A model generated the notes under the pieces. The model was given only the letters and a program-made list of their open reading frames with translations. It did not search any database and was not told the DNA's origin. Positions 16,627-26,055 of a stretch of DNA of 64,000 nucleotides are shown piece after piece; position 1 is the first letter of the stretch; every line of letters begins with the position of its first letter. The translations under genes were made by a program, and so were the position numbers. This stretch comes from Chryseobacterium gwangjuense (GTDB lineage Bacteria; Bacteroidota; Bacteroidia; Flavobacteriales; Weeksellaceae). Location of the stretch: positions 62,001 to 126,000 of the forward strand of contig NZ_JAJTNP010000001.1 of the NCBI RefSeq assembly GCF_021311115.1, read 5' to 3'.

Positions 16627-16709
16627 TACTTTTGGTTATCAGAAGGATGATGAATCTCCATGATAATTAAAAACTTTTATCAGACTATTAACACATAAAA
16701 TCACACCAG

Positions 16710-17162
16710 ATGAAAATTAAAGTTTTAAAAGTGAGAATTGCAGAAGAATTTTTGCGTATTGATCAAAAAAAGATTGATCAATTTCTGAATGACCATCAAA
16801 TACTAAATGTAGAAACCGCTTTTGTTCATGATGGAAATTTTTGGTCGGTTATTTTTTACTATGCGGAAATTGAAAATCCGATTAATAGTGTAAAAGATTC
16901 TAAATCTGTAAAATATTCGGCTGAAGATGAGATTCTAAATACAGACGATATTAAGATTTTGGATGCTTTAAAGCTCTGGAGATCGGAAAAAGCTAAAGAA
17001 AATAATCTTCCTTCTTATTTTATTGCAACCAATAAAGAGCTGACTTCTGTTGCTAAATATAAACCTGCTAAAAAAGAAGAATTACTAGACATTAAAGGTT
17101 TTGGAAAACATAAAATTGAAAATTATGGAGAAGAAATTTTAGAGATTTTAGAAAGTATCTGA
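16710..17162 (+). CDS. HRDC domain protein
   Basis: The 150-residue protein has an N-terminal alpha/beta region (about 1-75) seen in Bacteroidota HRDC proteins. A C-terminal HRDC domain follows (about 83-150: LKLWRSEKAKENNLPSYFI, then LLDIKGFGKHKIENYGEEIL). HRDC is a nucleic-acid-binding module of RecQ helicases and RNase D; no helicase or nuclease domain is attached. Its place after a short SSB suggests a DNA-transaction role. Function is otherwise unknown. Confidence 0.85.
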   Translation: MKIKVLKVRIAEEFLRIDQKKIDQFLNDHQILNVETAFVHDGNFWSVIFYYAEIENPINSVKDSKSVKYSAEDEILNTDDIKILDALKLWRSEKAKENNLPSYFIATNKELTSVAKYKPAKKEELLDIKGFGKHKIENYGEEILEILESI

Positions 17163-17219
17163 TTAAATATTGAAATTATAAGAATTGAACTCAACACAAA
17201 TGATGATTTCTTTATTTTG

Positions 17220-17250
17220 AAAGCCAAAGGAGATATTTCTTTGGCTTTTT
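17220..17250 (+). terminator. Terminator after the HRDC gene
   Basis: AAAGCCAAAG pairs with CTTTGGCTTT and is followed by T. Confidence 0.8.
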
Positions 17251-17277
17251 GATGTCGGAAAAGTCTTTTCAAATGCT

Positions 17278-17285
17278 TACTTTTG
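17278..17285 (+). promoter_or_regulatory. Putative -7 box (TACTTTTG) for hisS
   Basis: An exact TAnnTTTG match lies 40 bp before the hisS ATG. Confidence 0.4.
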
Positions 17286-17325
17286 CATACTCAATCAGTA
17301 TCAACTATCAATCATCATTTATAAA

Positions 17326-18675
17326 ATGAAGCCAAGTTTAGCGAAAGGAACGAGAGATTTTACAGCGTTAGAAGTTTCCAGAAGAAGATATATCATCAAT
17401 ATTTTACAGAAAAATTTTGAATTATTTGGTTTTCAGCCATTAGAGACTCCTAGTTTTGAAAACCTGTCAACATTGACGGGGAAATATGGTGAAGAAGGAG
17501 ATCGCTTGATTTTTAAGATTTTAAATTCTGGAGATTATACATCCAAAGTAAATCAAGAAGATTGGGAAAATAAAAATCATCAAAAATTAACTTCTCAGAT
17601 TTCTGATAAAGCTCTTCGTTATGATCTTACAGTACCTTTTGCAAGATTCGTGGCCATGAATCATGGGAAATTAACTTTTCCTTACAAACGTTATCAAATT
17701 CAGCCGGTTTGGAGAGCTGATCGTCCTCAAAAAGGAAGATTCAGAGAGTTTTATCAATGTGATGCAGATGTTGTGGGGAGTGAAAGCCTTTGGCAGGAAG
17801 TTGAATTGGTACAGCTATATTTAAAATCTTTTTCACAGCTTAATGTTTCGGTAACGATTCACATCAATAACAGAAAAATTCTTTCCGGTTTAGCAGAATA
17901 TGCTGGAATTACAGAAAAATTGATCGATTTTACTGTGGCTTTGGATAAATTAGATAAAATAGGTAAAGAGGGTGTTGTAAAAGAATTGTTAGAAAGAGGA
18001 ATTGCTCAGGACTCAATCGATAAACTGGATTTCCTTTTTAATCAATCTAATGATGCTCTGGAAAACCTTCTTCAACTGAAAGAGAAATTTGCAGGTAATG
18101 AAACGGGTTTAAAAGGAGTTGAAGAATTAGAATTTGTTCTTACACAATCTGTTAATTTAGGAATAGATATTCAGAATCTTGTTTTTGATATTACATTGGC
18201 AAGAGGTTTAGATTATTATACAGGAGCTATTTTTGAGGTAAAAGCTGATGAAGCACAAATGGGATCCATTGGTGGAGGTGGAAGATATGATAACCTTACA
18301 GAAGTTTTTGGGGTGAAAAATGTTCCCGGAATAGGAATTTCATTTGGTCTTGACAGGATTTATCTGGTAATGGAAGAACTCAACCTTTTCCCGGAAGAAG
18401 CAGCGTCAAGTGTAGATTATCTTTTTGCTAATTTTGGAGGAGAAGAAACATTGGAAGCTTTAAAACTGATTAATCAGTTAAGAGAAAATGGTATTTCCGC
18501 GGAACTTTATCCTGAGAATGCAAAGTTGAATAAACAATTTACTTATGCAGAAAAGAAAGGAATTAAAAATCTTGCTTTCTTAGGTGAAGAAGAAATTAAA
18601 AATAATACAGTAAGATTTAAAAACCTGGAAACTGGTGAGCAAAAAACAATTTCTCAGCAAGAATTTTTAGGATAA
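17326..18675 (+). CDS. hisS: Histidine-tRNA ligase
   Basis: This 449-residue class II synthetase charges tRNA-His. KGTRDF is at the N-terminus, motif 2 is seen as [15 protein letters not shown], the histidine-specific [13 protein letters not shown], and motif 3 near [12 protein letters not shown]-terminal anticodon-binding domain (about 360-449) is complete. The length is normal. Its own -7 box and a downstream terminator make it a single-gene unit. Confidence 0.97.
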   Translation: MKPSLAKGTRDFTALEVSRRRYIINILQKNFELFGFQPLETPSFENLSTLTGKYGEEGDRLIFKILNSGDYTSKVNQEDWENKNHQKLTSQISDKALRYDLTVPFARFVAMNHGKLTFPYKRYQIQPVWRADRPQKGRFREFYQCDADVVGSESLWQEVELVQLYLKSFSQLNVSVTIHINNRKILSGLAEYAGITEKLIDFTVALDKLDKIGKEGVVKELLERGIAQDSIDKLDFLFNQSNDALENLLQLKEKFAGNETGLKGVEELEFVLTQSVNLGIDIQNLVFDITLARGLDYYTGAIFEVKADEAQMGSIGGGGRYDNLTEVFGVKNVPGIGISFGLDRIYLVMEELNLFPEEAASSVDYLFANFGGEETLEALKLINQLRENGISAELYPENAKLNKQFTYAEKKGIKNLAFLGEEEIKNNTVRFKNLETGEQKTISQQEFLG

Positions 18676-18699
18676 AATAAATTACATCAATAAAATAAA

Positions 18700-18741
18700 A
18701 TTCCGGCTATTCTTCTGTGAAGATAACCGGAATTTTTTATA
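18700..18741. terminator. Bidirectional terminator, hisS / TerD-like gene
   Basis: AAATTCCGG pairs with CCGGAATTT; inner CTATTCTTC and GAAGATAA extend the stem with a bulge. T-runs occur on both strands. Confidence 0.85.
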
Positions 18742-18763
18742 TACTTTATTTACGTTTTCTTGT

Positions 18764-19432
18764 TTAGGAAAAATACTCGTGACTTTTTGTCTGCATTACC
18801 AATTTTTTATCCTGTAAACTTTTACCAATTGCTTCAAATTTCCATTCATTATTTATTGTAAGAAGTCTTCCTAGAAGTAAACTTCCCTTTTTTACTGAGT
18901 CTTCATCCCTTGGAATTTCAAATTGACAATGAGTTTCCGTAATTTGATGAACACTGCCTTCATACATCTGAATTTTTACAGAAGGAATTAATGAAAAATC
19001 TAATGTATCGACCTTTTTAGGATTTACATGAAGGTAAAAAAAGATTTGATCAATTTCGTGGTTAATTTTTTCCAGATTTATTTTGATGAGTTTTTTATCA
19101 GAATTCTTTACAGTTGGATTTTCGTTCTCCTGATATTTAAAAGCTTCGTCTTTAGACGTAAGTTTTCCTAATGGGAAATTGTTTTGAATAAGCCAGCTGT
19201 TGTATTTTGGTGAATGAATCCAGTCAATCTTGCTTCCATCCTTTGCAAACATAATACAACTTAATTCAAGATCTGTTTCGGCTAAATTTTTTCTGTTAAA
19301 AAGATTTTGATAAAAAGGTAAAGAAGATTTGATTTCTCCCCAACTAACACCTAAACAGAAGTTGTTAAGGTTTCCTTCAGGGTGTTTTTTCAGAGAAAAT
19401 TGATCTCCCTTTTTTAAGTGTAACATGATCAT
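18764..19432 (-). CDS. TerD family protein
   Basis: The 222-residue protein starts with the TerD pattern LKKGDQFSLKK, then LGVSWGE, and the acidic calcium-binding-like stretch ETDLELSCIMFAKDGSKIDW. The family is linked to tellurite and other stress responses and binds Ca2+ in characterised members. No other ter genes are nearby, so a general stress role is more likely than a tellurite operon. It is divergent from the methyltransferase gene. Confidence 0.82.
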   Translation of the reverse strand: MIMLHLKKGDQFSLKKHPEGNLNNFCLGVSWGEIKSSLPFYQNLFNRKNLAETDLELSCIMFAKDGSKIDWIHSPKYNSWLIQNNFPLGKLTSKDEAFKYQENENPTVKNSDKKLIKINLEKINHEIDQIFFYLHVNPKKVDTLDFSLIPSVKIQMYEGSVHQITETHCQFEIPRDEDSVKKGSLLLGRLLTINNEWKFEAIGKSLQDKKLVMQTKSHEYFS

Positions 19433-19629
19433 GGTTCGTTTTAAATAGCTATAGTTTTTAGTTTTTATAAATTTTTGTTAAAAAATATATGGCACAAATG
19501 TAGATATTTTCCTCGTTAAAAGTATGTGAATTTGTGTAAAAAAATTGTAAATTTTCACAAAGTGACAATTGATTCAATAATTAGTGATATATTTGTTAAC
19601 GAAAATACATTTACTTTATAAATAACATA

Positions 19630-20430
19630 ATGGAGAATTATTTAGAAATTAACAGAAAATCTTGGAACGCAAAAGTAGAACCGCATCTAAAATCCGACTT
19701 TTACTTTGTAGATGAATTTATGAAGGGAAGAACTTCATTAAACTCAATAGAATTGGACCTTTTAGGAGATGTCAAGAATAAAAAAATACTTCATTTGCAA
19801 TGTCATTTTGGGCAAGATTCAATCTCTTTATCCAGAATGGGGGCAGAAGTAACAGGGGTTGATTTATCAGACAAAGCCATTGAAACTGCAAAAAATATGG
19901 CTGAAAAATGTGGAGCTGATACACGATTTGTTTGCTGTGATATATACAGTCTTCCTGATTTTTTAAATGAGAAATTTGATATCGTTTTTACGAGTTACGG
20001 TACTATAGGTTGGTTGCCTGATTTGGAAAAATGGGCAAATATTATCAATTATTTTCTGAAGGAAGGAGGAAAATTCATCATGGCTGAATTTCACCCGGCT
20101 GTTTGGATGTTTGATGATGATTTTACTAAGGTCACTTATAATTACTTTAATGAAAAGCCAATTATAGAAACGTATGAAGGAACCTATGCCGATCAGTCTG
20201 CGGAAATTAAAGAGGAATATGTAATGTGGAACCATTCTTTGGCAGAAGTTCTCCAGAATTTGATTAAAAATGGTATGAACCTTCAGGATTTTCATGAGTA
20301 TGATTGGTCTCCATATCCTTGTTTCAGGCATACAGAAGAATTTGAAAAAGGAAAATGGAGAATTCCTCAGTTTGGAAATAAAATTCCATTAGTATATGCT
20401 TTAAAAGCACAGAAAAAGCCATCTATATGA
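19630..20430 (+). CDS. Class I SAM-dependent methyltransferase
   Basis: The 266-residue Rossmann methyltransferase has ILHLQCHFGQDS as motif I, VTGVDLSDKAIETAK at the acidic loop and CCDIYSLP with FDIVFTSYGTIGWLPD downstream. The substrate is unknown; the FTSYG post-II segment is shared with many small-molecule methyltransferases. There is no signal peptide. The stop codon lies in the loop of the terminator. Confidence 0.88.
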   Translation: MENYLEINRKSWNAKVEPHLKSDFYFVDEFMKGRTSLNSIELDLLGDVKNKKILHLQCHFGQDSISLSRMGAEVTGVDLSDKAIETAKNMAEKCGADTRFVCCDIYSLPDFLNEKFDIVFTSYGTIGWLPDLEKWANIINYFLKEGGKFIMAEFHPAVWMFDDDFTKVTYNYFNEKPIIETYEGTYADQSAEIKEEYVMWNHSLAEVLQNLIKNGMNLQDFHEYDWSPYPCFRHTEEFEKGKWRIPQFGNKIPLVYALKAQKKPSI

Positions 20431-20441
20431 TGGCTTTTTCT
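20409..20441. terminator. Terminator containing the methyltransferase stop codon
   Basis: CAGAAAAAGCCATC-TATAT-GATGGCTTTTTCTG is a perfect stem. The TGA stop (20428-20430) begins at its loop, and both strands are suited to terminate. Confidence 0.85.
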
Positions 20442-20475
20442 GTGTGTATATGGATGTTAAATTGTGTTGATATAT

Positions 20476-20712
20476 TTAAAAGTTTGAATCCTGAACTTTC
20501 GCTTTAGTTTCTTCAACTTTATCCTGAACCTGAGAAGCTACCTCATTCGCTTTATTCTTAATTTCATTTCCCCATTTGTTAAGATTGTCTTTTGCAGAGT
20601 TAAGTTTATCCTTTACAGCTTGCTGCTGTTCAGGGGTAGATTTTTTATATTTCCAATATGCTAAAGCTCCTAAACCTAATAAAGCCAATAAGCCATTTGT
20701 TTTATTTCCCAT
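20476..20712 (-). CDS. Small YtxH-like membrane-anchored helical protein
   Basis: The 78-residue product has an N-terminal hydrophobic helix (GLLALLGLGALAYWKYKK) followed by an amphipathic lysine/glutamate-rich region that is likely coiled coil (about 28-75). This resembles YtxH-type general stress proteins common in flavobacteria. Function is not known. It is monocistronic and convergent with the methyltransferase. Confidence 0.72.
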   Translation of the reverse strand: MGNKTNGLLALLGLGALAYWKYKKSTPEQQQAVKDKLNSAKDNLNKWGNEIKNKANEVASQVQDKVEETKAKVQDSNF

Positions 20713-21027
20713 GATTTCTGATTTTAAAAGTTAATAATTAAGATTTGATATCAATATGTAAGTAAAATATGTGCCAAATCAATGATAAATGTAATAAAAT
20801 AATGTTAAAATTTTATTTTTCTTAATCGATTTATGTTTTCATTGAATTTTAAAATGATTAATTGTCTGCTGTTTTTAATAATAAAAGGTTATTACTTAAA
20901 TTTAATGATGAAAACTATCAAAAGACAGGGTATAAATTTATATATTTGAGTAACCTCCAAATTTTAAAATAAAATAGATTTTGAAATTTCTTTTTTTCGA
21001 TATTTTTTGTTTCGAAATCGCTTGAAT
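20713..21027. other. Intergenic region before the glycogen operon
   Basis: It is A/T-rich, divergent between the YtxH-like gene and glgB. The only feature I can support is TATATTTG at 20941-20948, an exact -7 box that would give a leader of about 75 nt for glgB. Confidence 0.5.
20941..20948 (+). promoter_or_regulatory. Putative -7 box (TATATTTG) of the glg operon
   Basis: An exact TAnnTTTG match; no clear -33 TTG. It would drive glgB-glgA-glgC. Confidence 0.45.
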
Positions 21028-22974
21028 ATGAATTCTGTTAAAACATATACTCTTTTTACCGAACACGATATTTACCTTTTTAAAGAAGGTAAACATTACA
21101 GACTTTATGAAAAATTTGGGGCACATTCGGTGGAAAAAAACGGTGTTCACGGAGTTTACTTTTCTGTTTGGGCTCCAGATGCTAAAAAAGTCTCTGTAAT
21201 AGGCAATTTTAATAAATGGAATTCAAGAGATCATATTTTATATCCAAGATGGGACGAATCCGGAATTTGGGAAGGCTTTATTGAAGGCTTAACATGGGGA
21301 ACTTTATATAAATATGCTATTGAAACGGCTCATGGAGAAATTTTGGAGAAAAGTGATCCCTATGCATTGAGTTGGGAGCAAAATATACAGGCTGCTTCTT
21401 TGGTTTCCACCAATTGGTATGAATGGAATGATCAGGAGTGGATTGAAAACCGATGGAAAAAAAACAGTATAGAAGCTCCGATTTCTGTGTACGAATTGCA
21501 TTTGGGATCATGGAAAAGAAGAAATGACGAATTGCATAGTTTTTTGAACTATAGAGATATTGCAGCAGAGCTTATTCCTTATATTAAAAAGATGGGTTTT
21601 ACTCATGTGGAATTTATGCCGGTGATGGAATATCCTTATGATCCGAGTTGGGGATATCAGATTACAGGTTTTTATGCAGCGACTTCACGTTTCGGTTCTC
21701 CTCAGGATTTAATGTTTTTAATTGATGAACTGCATAAGAACGATATTGGTGTTATTCTAGATTGGGTTCCTTCTCATTTTCCGGGAGATGCGAATGGACT
21801 TCATCGTTTTGATGGAAGTTGTTTATATGAACATGAAGATCCTAAAAGAGGGTTTCATCCGGACTGGAAATCTTATATTTTCAATTATGGAAGAAATGAG
21901 GTAAAATCGTTCCTGATTTCAAATGCCATGTTTTGGCTGGATCGTTATCATGCGGACGGATTGCGTGTAGATGCTGTAACTTCAATGCTTCATCTGGATT
22001 ATTCAAGAAATGAGGGAGAATGGGAACCCAACATTTATGGAGGCAATGTAAATCTTGAAGCTAAAGCTTTCTTGCAGGAATTTAATACTGCCGTTTACAA
22101 AGAATTTGGCAATAGTATTATCACCATTGCAGAAGAAAGTTCAGATTTTCCGATGCTGACTAAGCCGGTTCATGATGGAGGGGTCGGTTTTGGAATGAAA
22201 TGGATGATGGGGTGGATGCATGATACATTGGATTATTTTGAAGAAGATTTTACCAACAGAAAATACCATCATCATAAGCTGACATTTGCATCGATGTATA
22301 TGTACAATGAAAACTATATGATGCCTTTATCACATGATGAAGTGGTTCATGGAAAATCAAGCCTTATCTACAAAATGGTTGGGGATGAATGGCAAAAATT
22401 TGCTAATCTTCGTACGTTATATGTTTATATGTATACTCATCCCGGAGCAAAGCTTTTGTTTATGGGAGATGAATTCGGGCAAACCAGTGAATGGAATTTT
22501 ACTAAAAGTTTAGATTGGCACTTGCTTAAATATCCTGTTCACATAGGATTGCAGGATTTGGTTAAAGATCTTAACTATATCTACAGAGAAGAACCTGCTT
22601 TTTATGAAAATCAGTTTCAGAAAGATGGTTTTGAATGGATTGAAGCAGATGATCTGGAAAAATCAGTGTATGTATATGTAAGGAAAGGAAAAAGAAGAGA
22701 TGATGTGTTCATGATCGTTTTGAATCTTTTACCTGAAGTAATTGATTATAAAATAGGTGTACATGCAGGAACGCATTGGGAAATAATATTTAATTCTGAC
22801 GCTGTAAAATACGCAGGAAGCGGAGTAGAACCGGAAGTTTTTAAAGAGCAATATGAAGAATATATGCGGCATCCGAAATCTATCAGTTTGAAATTGCCGC
22901 CTCTTGCCGGTATTATTCTTAAAAAGACGAAAGACAGGAAATATAAAAACCACAGGAATAAATTTAGAAAATAG
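21028..22974 (+). CDS. glgB: 1,4-alpha-glucan branching enzyme
   Basis: The 648-residue GH13 enzyme introduces alpha-1,6 branches into glycogen. An N-terminal CBM48 (about 30-120; VYFSVWAPDAKKVSVIGNF) precedes the barrel. The four GH13 regions are readable: DWVPSHF, GLRVDAVTSM (nucleophile Asp), AEESS (acid) and LSHDEV. The start is ATG 21028 rather than the upstream in-frame TTG, as the N-terminus then matches the family. It is the first gene of glgB-glgA-glgC. Confidence 0.96.
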   Translation: MNSVKTYTLFTEHDIYLFKEGKHYRLYEKFGAHSVEKNGVHGVYFSVWAPDAKKVSVIGNFNKWNSRDHILYPRWDESGIWEGFIEGLTWGTLYKYAIETAHGEILEKSDPYALSWEQNIQAASLVSTNWYEWNDQEWIENRWKKNSIEAPISVYELHLGSWKRRNDELHSFLNYRDIAAELIPYIKKMGFTHVEFMPVMEYPYDPSWGYQITGFYAATSRFGSPQDLMFLIDELHKNDIGVILDWVPSHFPGDANGLHRFDGSCLYEHEDPKRGFHPDWKSYIFNYGRNEVKSFLISNAMFWLDRYHADGLRVDAVTSMLHLDYSRNEGEWEPNIYGGNVNLEAKAFLQEFNTAVYKEFGNSIITIAEESSDFPMLTKPVHDGGVGFGMKWMMGWMHDTLDYFEEDFTNRKYHHHKLTFASMYMYNENYMMPLSHDEVVHGKSSLIYKMVGDEWQKFANLRTLYVYMYTHPGAKLLFMGDEFGQTSEWNFTKSLDWHLLKYPVHIGLQDLVKDLNYIYREEPAFYENQFQKDGFEWIEADDLEKSVYVYVRKGKRRDDVFMIVLNLLPEVIDYKIGVHAGTHWEIIFNSDAVKYAGSGVEPEVFKEQYEEYMRHPKSISLKLPPLAGIILKKTKDRKYKNHRNKFRK

Positions 22975-23017
22975 TAAACTCATAGTAGACACAAGAGAAA
23001 TATTTATAGAAAATCAT

Positions 23018-24427
23018 ATGACAATATACCATCTAAGTACAGAATGTTATCCGGTAGCCAAAGTTGGAGGATTAGCGGATGTTGTAGGGGCGCTTCCAAA
23101 ATACCAGAATAAAGTAGACGGAATTGATGCAAAAGTAGTTATGCCATGGTATGACAAATCTTTTATAAACAATCATGAGTTCGACATAGTTTTTGATGGA
23201 TTTATTCATCAAGGACCCACTATGCTTCAGATTCAGGTGCTGAAAGAGAAAACCAATGTGTTAGGATTTGAATTGTTCATGATTAAAATACCCGGACTTT
23301 TAGATCGGGAAAATCCTTATGGATATTCAGATGAGCATTTTCAGTTTATTGCTTTTCAACATGGTGTGTTGCATTGGCTGACTGCTATGGAAATTCGTCC
23401 CGATGTATTGCATTGTCATGATTATCATACCGGATTAGTTCCTTTTATGGTTGAGAATTGTCCCGAATTTGCTTTTTTAAAAGGAGTGAAAACTATTGGG
23501 ACCATCCATAATGGAGAGTATCAGGGAAATATGAGCTGGGATATGGCTAAATACATACCATCATTCGATTATTACAAATGGGGGCTTCTGGATTGGAAAG
23601 GTCAGATAAATCCATTGGCAGCGATGATTAAATGTTCTAATGCTTTTACTACAGTATCAGAAGGATATCTGGAAGAGTTGTTTATAAGTTTTAGAGGATT
23701 GGAAGGTTTGGTGCGTCAGGAATTTGGAAAGGCCTACGGAATCATCAATGGAATAGATAGTGAAGTTTGGGATCCGGAAACAGATCCGATGCTGGACTTT
23801 AATTATAACATAGATAACGCTGTTCAACAAAAGAAAAAAAATAAAGAAAAAATCTGTAAAGAATATAATCTGAAACCTGAGTTGCCATTATTTGCTTTTA
23901 TCGGGAGATTTGCAGGAGAAAAAGGAGCAGATTTGTTACCGGATATGGTTTTGAGAAGTATAAAACAAAGCTATGGAGCTTTAAATATTATCATTTTAGG
24001 GTCCGGAGATTCTTACATTGAAAATAAGCTTAAAGAATATGATGCTACATATACCAATTTTGCATTAGATTTGGGATATAAAGAGCAGCTTTCTCATAAG
24101 ATATATGCTTCGGCAGATTTTTTATTAATGCCTTCGCGGGTAGAACCTTGTGGTTTGAACCAGATGTATTCTATGAGATACGGAACGATTCCTGTAGTAA
24201 GATATACAGGAGGGTTAAAAGATACTGTAGCTGATATTTCTACAGGAGGAGCCGGGCTCAATTTTACTTTTCCGGGAGTAGACGATATGATTCATGCGAT
24301 GAATAGAGCAATAAGTCTTTATAACCAAAAAGAATTAATGACTAATCTTATTCATGCTAATATGAATTTTGATTTTGCCTGGGAGAAATCGGCGGAAAAG
24401 TATTTAAAATTATATAGTAATAGTTAA
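23018..24427 (+). CDS. glgA: Glycogen synthase
   Basis: This 469-residue GT5 enzyme transfers glucose from ADP-glucose to glycogen. The N-terminus MTIYHLSTECYPVAKVGGLA contains the KxGGL ADP-glucose motif. TIGTIHNGEYQG and the C-terminal RVEPCGLNQMYSMRYGTIPV with TGGLKDTV are typical. The start is ATG 23018, 43 bp after glgB; the reading frame is open further upstream but that part is non-family. It overlaps nothing and is followed by glgC after 2 bp. Confidence 0.95.
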   Translation: MTIYHLSTECYPVAKVGGLADVVGALPKYQNKVDGIDAKVVMPWYDKSFINNHEFDIVFDGFIHQGPTMLQIQVLKEKTNVLGFELFMIKIPGLLDRENPYGYSDEHFQFIAFQHGVLHWLTAMEIRPDVLHCHDYHTGLVPFMVENCPEFAFLKGVKTIGTIHNGEYQGNMSWDMAKYIPSFDYYKWGLLDWKGQINPLAAMIKCSNAFTTVSEGYLEELFISFRGLEGLVRQEFGKAYGIINGIDSEVWDPETDPMLDFNYNIDNAVQQKKKNKEKICKEYNLKPELPLFAFIGRFAGEKGADLLPDMVLRSIKQSYGALNIIILGSGDSYIENKLKEYDATYTNFALDLGYKEQLSHKIYASADFLLMPSRVEPCGLNQMYSMRYGTIPVVRYTGGLKDTVADISTGGAGLNFTFPGVDDMIHAMNRAISLYNQKELMTNLIHANMNFDFAWEKSAEKYLKLYSNS

Positions 24428-24429
24428 AA

Positions 24430-25710
24430 ATGCAAAAATATATGAATCACAATGTAATTTCTATTGTTCTTGGTGGGGGAAGAGGTACAAGACTTTTTCC
24501 ATTGACGTATACAAGATCAAAGCCGGCTGTTCCTATTGCAGGAAAATACAGATTGGTAGATATTCCTATTTCAAATTGTTTAAACTCAGGGTTGAATAAA
24601 ATATTGGTACTCACTCAGTTTAATTCGGCTTCTCTTAATTCGCATATCAAGAACTCATATCATTTTGATATTTTTAGTCAGGGATTTGTTGATATTTTGG
24701 CTGCAGAACAAAACGTAGAGAATGATAATTGGTACCAAGGAACGGCAGATGCAGTTCGTCAGTCGATGAAACACTTGGAGAAATATGATTACGACTATAT
24801 TTTAATTCTTTCAGGAGATCAATTATACCAGATGGATTTTAGAGAGATGCTGGATTTTCACATTGAAAAAGGAGGCGATGTTACTATTGCAACCATTCCT
24901 GTCAATGCAAAAGACGCTACTGGTTTTGGAATTTTGAGTTCTGATGATGAAGGAAATATCACTTCTTTTGTGGAAAAACCTGCTTATGATGCATTAGATA
25001 ATTTAAAATCTGAAGTTTCAGAAGAAAACAAACATAAAGGAAAAGAATATCTGGCTTCGATGGGAATTTATATTTTCACGAAAAGTATTCTTAAAAAAAT
25101 GTTTGAAGACGGAGCTGGAGACGATTTTGGAAAAGATATTATTCCAAGTTCAATCGGGAAATATACCACATTGAGTTATCAGTACGAAGGATATTGGACG
25201 GATATCGGAACGATTGAATCTTTTTACGAAGCTAATTTAGACTTATGTCAGGATTTGCCGCAATTCAACTTATTTTCGACATCACCGATCTACACAAGAG
25301 CGAGAATGCTACCGCCTTCAAAAATTAACGGATCCTATGTAAGCAAAGCGATCTTTGGAGACGGATGTATCATTATGGCTGATAAAATTGAAAATTCAAT
25401 TATAGGAAACCGAACGAGAATTGATAAAGGAAGTACAATTGTGAACTCGTATATTATGGGTTCTGATTTTTATCAGAACACAGATGAAATTCTGAAAAAC
25501 GATAAAAAAGGGATTCCGAATATGGGCGTTGGAAGATATTGCTATATTGAAAAAGCTATTTTGGATAAAAATTGTTATATCGGAGATAATGTGAGAATTA
25601 TCGGAGGAAAACATTTAAAAGACGGAGATTACGAAACATATTCTGTTCAGGATGGAATTGTGGTGGTGAAAAAAGGGGCTGTTTTGACTTCAGGAACTCA
25701 TATAGGATAA
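24430..25710 (+). CDS. glgC: Glucose-1-phosphate adenylyltransferase
   Basis: This 426-residue enzyme makes ADP-glucose, the committed step of bacterial glycogen synthesis. The nucleotide-binding loop is VLGGGRGTRLFPLT near residue 12; GTADAVRQS, LSGDQLYQMD and VEKPA follow, then a C-terminal left-handed beta-helix with hexapeptide-type repeats. It starts 2 bp after glgA, so coupled translation is likely. An alternative ATG lies four codons later. A heptamer repeat begins immediately after its stop codon. Confidence 0.96.
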   Translation: MQKYMNHNVISIVLGGGRGTRLFPLTYTRSKPAVPIAGKYRLVDIPISNCLNSGLNKILVLTQFNSASLNSHIKNSYHFDIFSQGFVDILAAEQNVENDNWYQGTADAVRQSMKHLEKYDYDYILILSGDQLYQMDFREMLDFHIEKGGDVTIATIPVNAKDATGFGILSSDDEGNITSFVEKPAYDALDNLKSEVSEENKHKGKEYLASMGIYIFTKSILKKMFEDGAGDDFGKDIIPSSIGKYTTLSYQYEGYWTDIGTIESFYEANLDLCQDLPQFNLFSTSPIYTRARMLPPSKINGSYVSKAIFGDGCIIMADKIENSIIGNRTRIDKGSTIVNSYIMGSDFYQNTDEILKNDKKGIPNMGVGRYCYIEKAILDKNCYIGDNVRIIGGKHLKDGDYETYSVQDGIVVVKKGAVLTSGTHIG

Positions 25711-25744
25711 AAGTAGGAAGTTTGAAGCTGGAGAAGGAAGTTTT
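25711..25744 (+). repeat. Heptamer array directly after the glgC stop codon
   Basis: AAGTAGG, AAGTTTG, AAGCTGG, AGAAGG (one base short) and AAGTTTT run in tandem from 25711. The unit resembles the AAGTNAG heptamer of 8368-8395. A partial, diffuse complement (ACTTCC...AACCTTC) occurs at 25966-25987. Confidence 0.55.
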
Positions 25745-25807
25745 TTGAAGTCTTAAATATGGATAGCCTCAATTTAAATGAATTAAAAAAGTTTAATTTT
25801 TTTTAAA

Positions 25808-25930
25808 ACCATTAAGGTGAATTGAGCTGTTGAGTTTAATTAAGGAAAAAATCAAAGATTTTTTACAAACGAAACACTTATGAGTGAAGCTCAACTTAAT
25901 ATTCTAAAAATCTTAAGGCAACTTAATGGT
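25808..25930. repeat. ACCATTAAG-bounded inverted repeat element
   Basis: ACCATTAAG (25808-25816) and CTTAATGGT (25922-25930) bound a 123-bp block. Inside are small hairpins AAAATC-AAA-GATTTT and CACT-TATG-AGTG and repeated TTAAG motifs. It looks like a degenerate intergenic repeat of the type I recall in Chryseobacterium genomes; there is no ORF. Confidence 0.5.
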
Positions 25931-26020
25931 GAAAGTTACTCATGATAAAAACGGGTAATTTTAATACTTCCTAAAACTATCAACCTTCAAAATAAACTTA
26001 AAAACTGGGTGATCAACATA

Positions 26021-26051
26021 TTGGTCACTTTTTTTATTTGTATTACATTTG
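26021..26051 (+). promoter_or_regulatory. Putative promoter of the SRPBCC gene
   Basis: TTG at 26021, a 20-bp spacer and TACATTTG at 26044-26051 match the -33/-7 pattern. The ATG follows 4 bp later, so the mRNA would be almost leaderless. Confidence 0.6.
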
Positions 26052-26055
26052 TGCG

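Noticed and set aside
18764..19432. Tellurite-resistance operon
   Set aside because: Only a single TerD-like gene; no terA, terB, terC or terZ neighbours.
22904..23017. N-terminal 38-residue extension of glycogen synthase overlapping glgB
   Set aside because: GT5 enzymes begin at the MTIYHLS segment; the extension is out-of-frame glgB sequence.
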